Source: CAYJFK01 sp964369475 (GTDB lineage: Bacteria > Bacillota > Clostridia > Oscillospirales > Feifaniaceae). Taken from it: a stretch of 7,664 bases of DNA. The stretch spans positions 1 through 7,664 of the forward strand of contig CAYJFK010000084.1 of the NCBI GenBank assembly GCA_964369475.1, written 5' to 3'. A program made the position numbers and the translations under genes. Each line of letters starts with the position of its first letter. The first letter of the stretch is position 1. Positions 5,707 to 7,664 of this stretch are shown here, piece by piece. Below the pieces are notes generated by a model. The model did no database searches. It was not told the DNA's origin and saw only the letters and a program-made list of their open reading frames with translations.

Positions 5707-6651
5707 TTGGAAAATTTAACTGAAATTATCGGGAACTCTGCGGCAATAGAGCGACTAACGGGCTTTATCGCCGCAGACCGTATCCCCCATGCACTGCTTA
5801 TTGCAGGCCCTGCCGGAGTGGGCAAGCGCAGTGCGGCTCTTGCCTTTGCAAAGGTCGCACTCTGCTCTCACCGTCAGGGCTATACCTGTTGTAATAGGTG
5901 TTCTTCTTGCACCACATTCGACGTGGGCACAAATCCCGATTTTAATTTAATAGATCTGATAAAAGAAGAGAAGTCGATAAAGGTCGACCAAATTCGAGGG
6001 CTGTCCGACGGGGCATATTCACGCCCTGCTCTGTCACCCTATCGTGCCGTTCTTATTAAGGACGCCGAGAACATGACACTGCAAGCGGCAAATGCCCTTT
6101 TGAAGATACTGGAAGAACCGCCCTCTCACCTTATTATATTAATGACCTCGAGCAGTGCAGATAAACTGCTGCCGACAATACGCTCTCGCCTGTCGGAGGT
6201 GCATTTTTCGAAACTTACCGAGGGGGAACTTTTTACCCTGCTACGCTCCAAAAACAAAAGGGGCGACGAGGCAAAGCTTCGTGCCGCCGCCAAGATGGCA
6301 GGGGGCAATGCGGCAAGAGCAATTGAAATTATGCGAAAACGAAATCCACCCGAGGACATAGGCGGCATTATTGCAGATGCCATTATAAAGGGGGAGAGGT
6401 ACAAAGCGCTCTCTACCTCGGGCAAGATTTCTTTAAATAAAGGCGAATTTATAGCGGCGATAGACGGTATTATCCGTCACACGGCAAGAGAGTTAAGGGA
6501 AGGGGCAGACCCCAAGGTATGCACGGCCCTTATACATGTAGCGGAAAAATTCAGAGAGCGAGCGAGCGGTGCGGCGGCACTTATGCCAATGTCCCTTGCC
6601 ATGCTGATAGAAATGTGGAGGAAAGCTTATGGTTACGGTCTGCGGAGTTAG
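5707..6651 (+). CDS. holB: DNA polymerase III delta-prime subunit (clamp loader)
   Basis: HolB is the delta-prime subunit of the clamp loader that places the beta clamp on primed DNA during replication. The protein is 314 aa with an AAA+ core. It opens with ENLTEIIGNSAAIERL, followed by HALLIAGPAGVGKR (28-41), a Walker-A-like loop with Arg where an ATPase has Thr/Ser. That fits the non-hydrolysing nature of delta-prime. Zinc module C53-x8-C62-x2-C65-x2-C68 is complete. The segment KILEEPP (L135 to P139) and the sensor/arginine-finger region IRSRL follow, with R161 present but Leu in place of the Cys of the SRC motif. The C-terminal domain is less conserved, as usual. TTG is chosen because it gives the family N-terminus and no ATG lies nearby. 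It is 14 bases after pstA and overlaps ricT by 23 bases. DnaX is unlikely given the length, the defective P-loop and the context. Confidence 0.9.
   Translation: MENLTEIIGNSAAIERLTGFIAADRIPHALLIAGPAGVGKRSAALAFAKVALCSHRQGYTCCNRCSSCTTFDVGTNPDFNLIDLIKEEKSIKVDQIRGLSDGAYSRPALSPYRAVLIKDAENMTLQAANALLKILEEPPSHLIILMTSSSADKLLPTIRSRLSEVHFSKLTEGELFTLLRSKNKRGDEAKLRAAAKMAGGNAARAIEIMRKRNPPEDIGGIIADAIIKGERYKALSTSGKISLNKGEFIAAIDGIIRHTARELREGADPKVCTALIHVAEKFRERASGAAALMPMSLAMLIEMWRKAYGYGLRS
6617..6621 (+). promoter_or_regulatory. Ribosome binding site of ricT inside holB
   Basis: GGAGG lies in the last codons of holB, 7 bases before ATG at 6629, so ricT has its own strong initiation signal despite the overlap. 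Confidence 0.8.
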
Positions 6652-7450
6652 ATTTAAGCAGGTCGGCAAAGTATATTATTTCGATCCGGGCGATTTAAGG
6701 CTCGAGGTTGGAGAATATGTTATTGTTGAGACCTCGAGAGGGGTGGAGTTTGGCGAGGTCGTATCGCCTTGCAAGGAGGTTACAGAGGACAAAATCGTGC
6801 CACCTTTGCGCAAGGTAATGCGCCGTGCAAGCGAGGGTGATATTGCGCAGTCGAGCGAGAACAGGGTTAAGGAGGCAGAGGCAAAGTCTGTCTGCGAGGC
6901 AAAGATTATAGAGCACAAGCTCGACATGAAGCTTGTCGATGTCGAATACACCTTCGATCGTGGCAAGGTGCTCTTTTACTTCACATCGGAGGGCAGGGTA
7001 GACTTTAGGGAGCTTGTAAAGGATCTTGCTTCGGTATTCCGCACGAGGATAGAGCTTCGTCAGATAGGCATAAGGGACGAAGCAAAGATGCTTGGCGGCC
7101 TTGGCATATGCGGAAAGCCCTTTTGCTGTTCGACCTTTTTAGACGAGTTTCGCCCTGTGTCGATAAAAATGGCAAAGGAACAGGGGCTGTCGCTAAACCC
7201 AACAAAGATTTCAGGCACATGCGGCAGACTTATGTGCTGCTTAAAGTACGAGCAAGAGGCATACGAGGACCTAAACGCAAGAACACCGACCGTCGGCACA
7301 GAGGTAGACACGCCGATGGGCAAGGGGATCGTATCGTCTGTTTCCCTTTTGCGCAGCATTGTAAATGTGAGCTTGCCTCACGAGAATGCGCCTGTTAGCT
7401 TTAAGCTTGACGAGCTTGGCAAGAAGGGCGGCAAGGGGAAAGGGAAGTAG
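6629..7450 (+). CDS. ricT: PSP1-domain protein RicT/YaaT, Fe-S component of the Ric complex
   Basis: RicT (YaaT) in Bacillus joins RicA and RicF in a complex carrying [4Fe-4S] clusters that promotes RNase Y-dependent mRNA maturation and influences Spo0A activation, competence and biofilm. It is 273 aa, close to the Bacillus length. The N-terminal region starts MVTVCGVRFKQVGKVYYFDPG; the PSP1 domain covers roughly 60-150 (VDVEYTFDRGKVLFYF). Two conserved cysteine motifs follow: ICGKPFCC with C161, C166 and C167, and GTCGRLMCC with C198, C203 and C204, expected to contribute cluster ligands. Additional Cys lie at 5, 48 and 90. The tail is Gly/Lys-rich and probably disordered. It overlaps holB by 23 bases with its own Shine-Dalgarno site, and is last in the operon before the terminators. 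No ricA or ricF is in this window, so the complex here is inferred. Confidence 0.93.
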   Translation: MVTVCGVRFKQVGKVYYFDPGDLRLEVGEYVIVETSRGVEFGEVVSPCKEVTEDKIVPPLRKVMRRASEGDIAQSSENRVKEAEAKSVCEAKIIEHKLDMKLVDVEYTFDRGKVLFYFTSEGRVDFRELVKDLASVFRTRIELRQIGIRDEAKMLGGLGICGKPFCCSTFLDEFRPVSIKMAKEQGLSLNPTKISGTCGRLMCCLKYEQEAYEDLNARTPTVGTEVDTPMGKGIVSSVSLLRSIVNVSLPHENAPVSFKLDELGKKGGKGKGK

Positions 7451-7456
7451 GGTTTT

Positions 7457-7495
7457 AGCTAAGAGCTAAGAGCTAAGAACTAAGAACTAAGAGCT
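7457..7495. repeat. Heptanucleotide tandem repeat
   Basis: Five complete 7-bp units run from 7457 to 7491, three AGCTAAG then two AACTAAG, followed by a partial AGCT (7492-7495). The array begins 6 bases after the ricT stop codon. Only one position varies (G or A at unit position 2), a sign of recent slippage or unit conversion. Non-coding; copy number may vary between strains. Confidence 0.95.
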
Positions 7496-7501
7496 GTGGT
7501 G

Positions 7502-7521
7502 AAAATTGCTTTGGCAATTTT
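7502..7521 (+). terminator. A/T-rich hairpin after ricT, possible weak terminator
   Basis: AAAATTGC (7502-7509) pairs perfectly with GCAATTTT (7514-7521) around a TTTG loop, and TTATT follows. The 8-bp stem has only two G-C pairs and the T-tract is short, so it is likely a weak terminator or a 3'-end-protecting structure. It has the same TTTG loop as the next hairpin. Confidence 0.5.
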
Positions 7522-7533
7522 TATTGGAATTAT

Positions 7534-7559
7534 AAAAAGCCCCTTTGGGGGCTTTTTTT
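7534..7559 (+). terminator. Intrinsic terminator of the pstA-holB-ricT operon
   Basis: AAAAAGCCCC (7534-7543) pairs perfectly with GGGGCTTTTT (7548-7557) around a TTTG loop, and the T-run extends to 7559. With A-runs and T-runs on both sides of a G/C stem, it can act in both directions, which would also suit a convergent gene beyond the right edge. Confidence 0.95.
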
Positions 7560-7565
7560 GTTGGA

Positions 7566-7593
7566 GTGGGATTGGTCGAAGGGGTGGGATTGG
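7566..7593. repeat. Direct repeat GTGGGATTGG, two copies
   Basis: GTGGGATTGG is at 7566-7575 and 7584-7593, an 18-base period, at the start of the G-rich tract. Low-complexity G-rich sequence makes such matches easier than usual. Confidence 0.6.
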
Positions 7594-7613
7594 GTGGGTT
7601 GTCGGGGGTGGGG
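7581..7613 (+). other. Potential G-quadruplex tract
   Basis: Six runs of three or more G (7581-7584, 7586-7588, 7592-7594, 7596-7598, 7604-7608, 7610-7613) are separated by loops of 1-5 bases, meeting the usual G3+N1-7 rule with spare runs. It lies on the + strand just past the operon terminator. Formation in the cell is not shown. Confidence 0.65.
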
Positions 7614-7625
7614 CGGCTCTCCACG

Positions 7626-7664
7626 CAAAACGCTTTTGATTATAATTTTAGTCGGTGCGTTTTG
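7626..7664 (+). promoter_or_regulatory. Inverted repeat flanking a TATAAT box at the right edge
   Basis: CAAAACGC (7626-7633) and GCGTTTTG (7657-7664) form a perfect 8-bp inverted repeat with a 23-base interior that holds TATAAT (7641-7646). A nested small dyad CAAAA-CGC-TTTTG spans 7626-7638. No matching -35 box is seen 17 bases upstream, and TATAAT can also be read on the other strand, so a promoter for a gene beyond the edge is only possible. Confidence 0.3.

Noticed and set aside
7457..7495. CRISPR array
   Set aside because: Units are 7 bp, directly abutting, without spacers; this is a simple tandem repeat.

Overview
The window holds seven complete protein-coding genes, all on the + strand. 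They fall into two blocks separated by a structured intergenic stretch that contains a 10-base run of N. Purine-rich Shine-Dalgarno sites, a perfect CIRCE operator, the Gram-positive form of DnaK (short nucleotide-binding domain), and the pairing of a cyclic-di-AMP receptor with holB and ricT all point to a Bacillota (Firmicutes) organism. The base composition, and the N gap typical of a scaffolded assembly, fit an uncultured clostridial genome better than a Bacillus. The genus cannot be read from the sequence.

Region 1 (1-4940) is the class I heat-shock operon hrcA-grpE-dnaK-dnaJ. It has a good sigma-A type promoter (TTGACA, 17-bp spacer, TATAGT). A perfect CIRCE lies just downstream of the predicted start of transcription, so HrcA represses its own operon. 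GrpE, DnaK and DnaJ form the Hsp70 folding cycle: DnaJ delivers clients and triggers ATP hydrolysis, DnaK holds the client, and GrpE exchanges the nucleotide. A second, lone CIRCE half-site lies at the left edge of the window.

Region 2 (4941-5368) has no credible gene. It holds G/C homopolymer palindromes, the N gap, hairpins, and an A/T-rich promoter region for the next operon. Whether dnaJ and the next gene are truly adjacent depends on this gap.

Region 3 (5369-7450) is pstA(darA)-holB-ricT(yaaT), tightly packed, with holB and ricT overlapping by 23 bases. It matches the order seen in the Bacillus subtilis tmk-darA-yaaR-holB-ricT-yabA neighbourhood, but with no yaaR between pstA and holB. 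It combines a c-di-AMP sensor, a clamp-loader subunit and an Fe-S RNA-processing/developmental factor.

Region 4 (7451-7664) is intergenic. It holds a five-copy heptanucleotide tandem repeat, two consecutive hairpins (the second a textbook intrinsic terminator), a G-quadruplex-capable tract, and an inverted repeat around a perfect TATAAT at the right edge.

The coding content is ordinary and well known. I see no new defence, mobile or biosynthetic system. The items worth a second look are in the non-coding DNA and in a few residue-level departures (PstA ligand pocket, delta-prime SRC motif).
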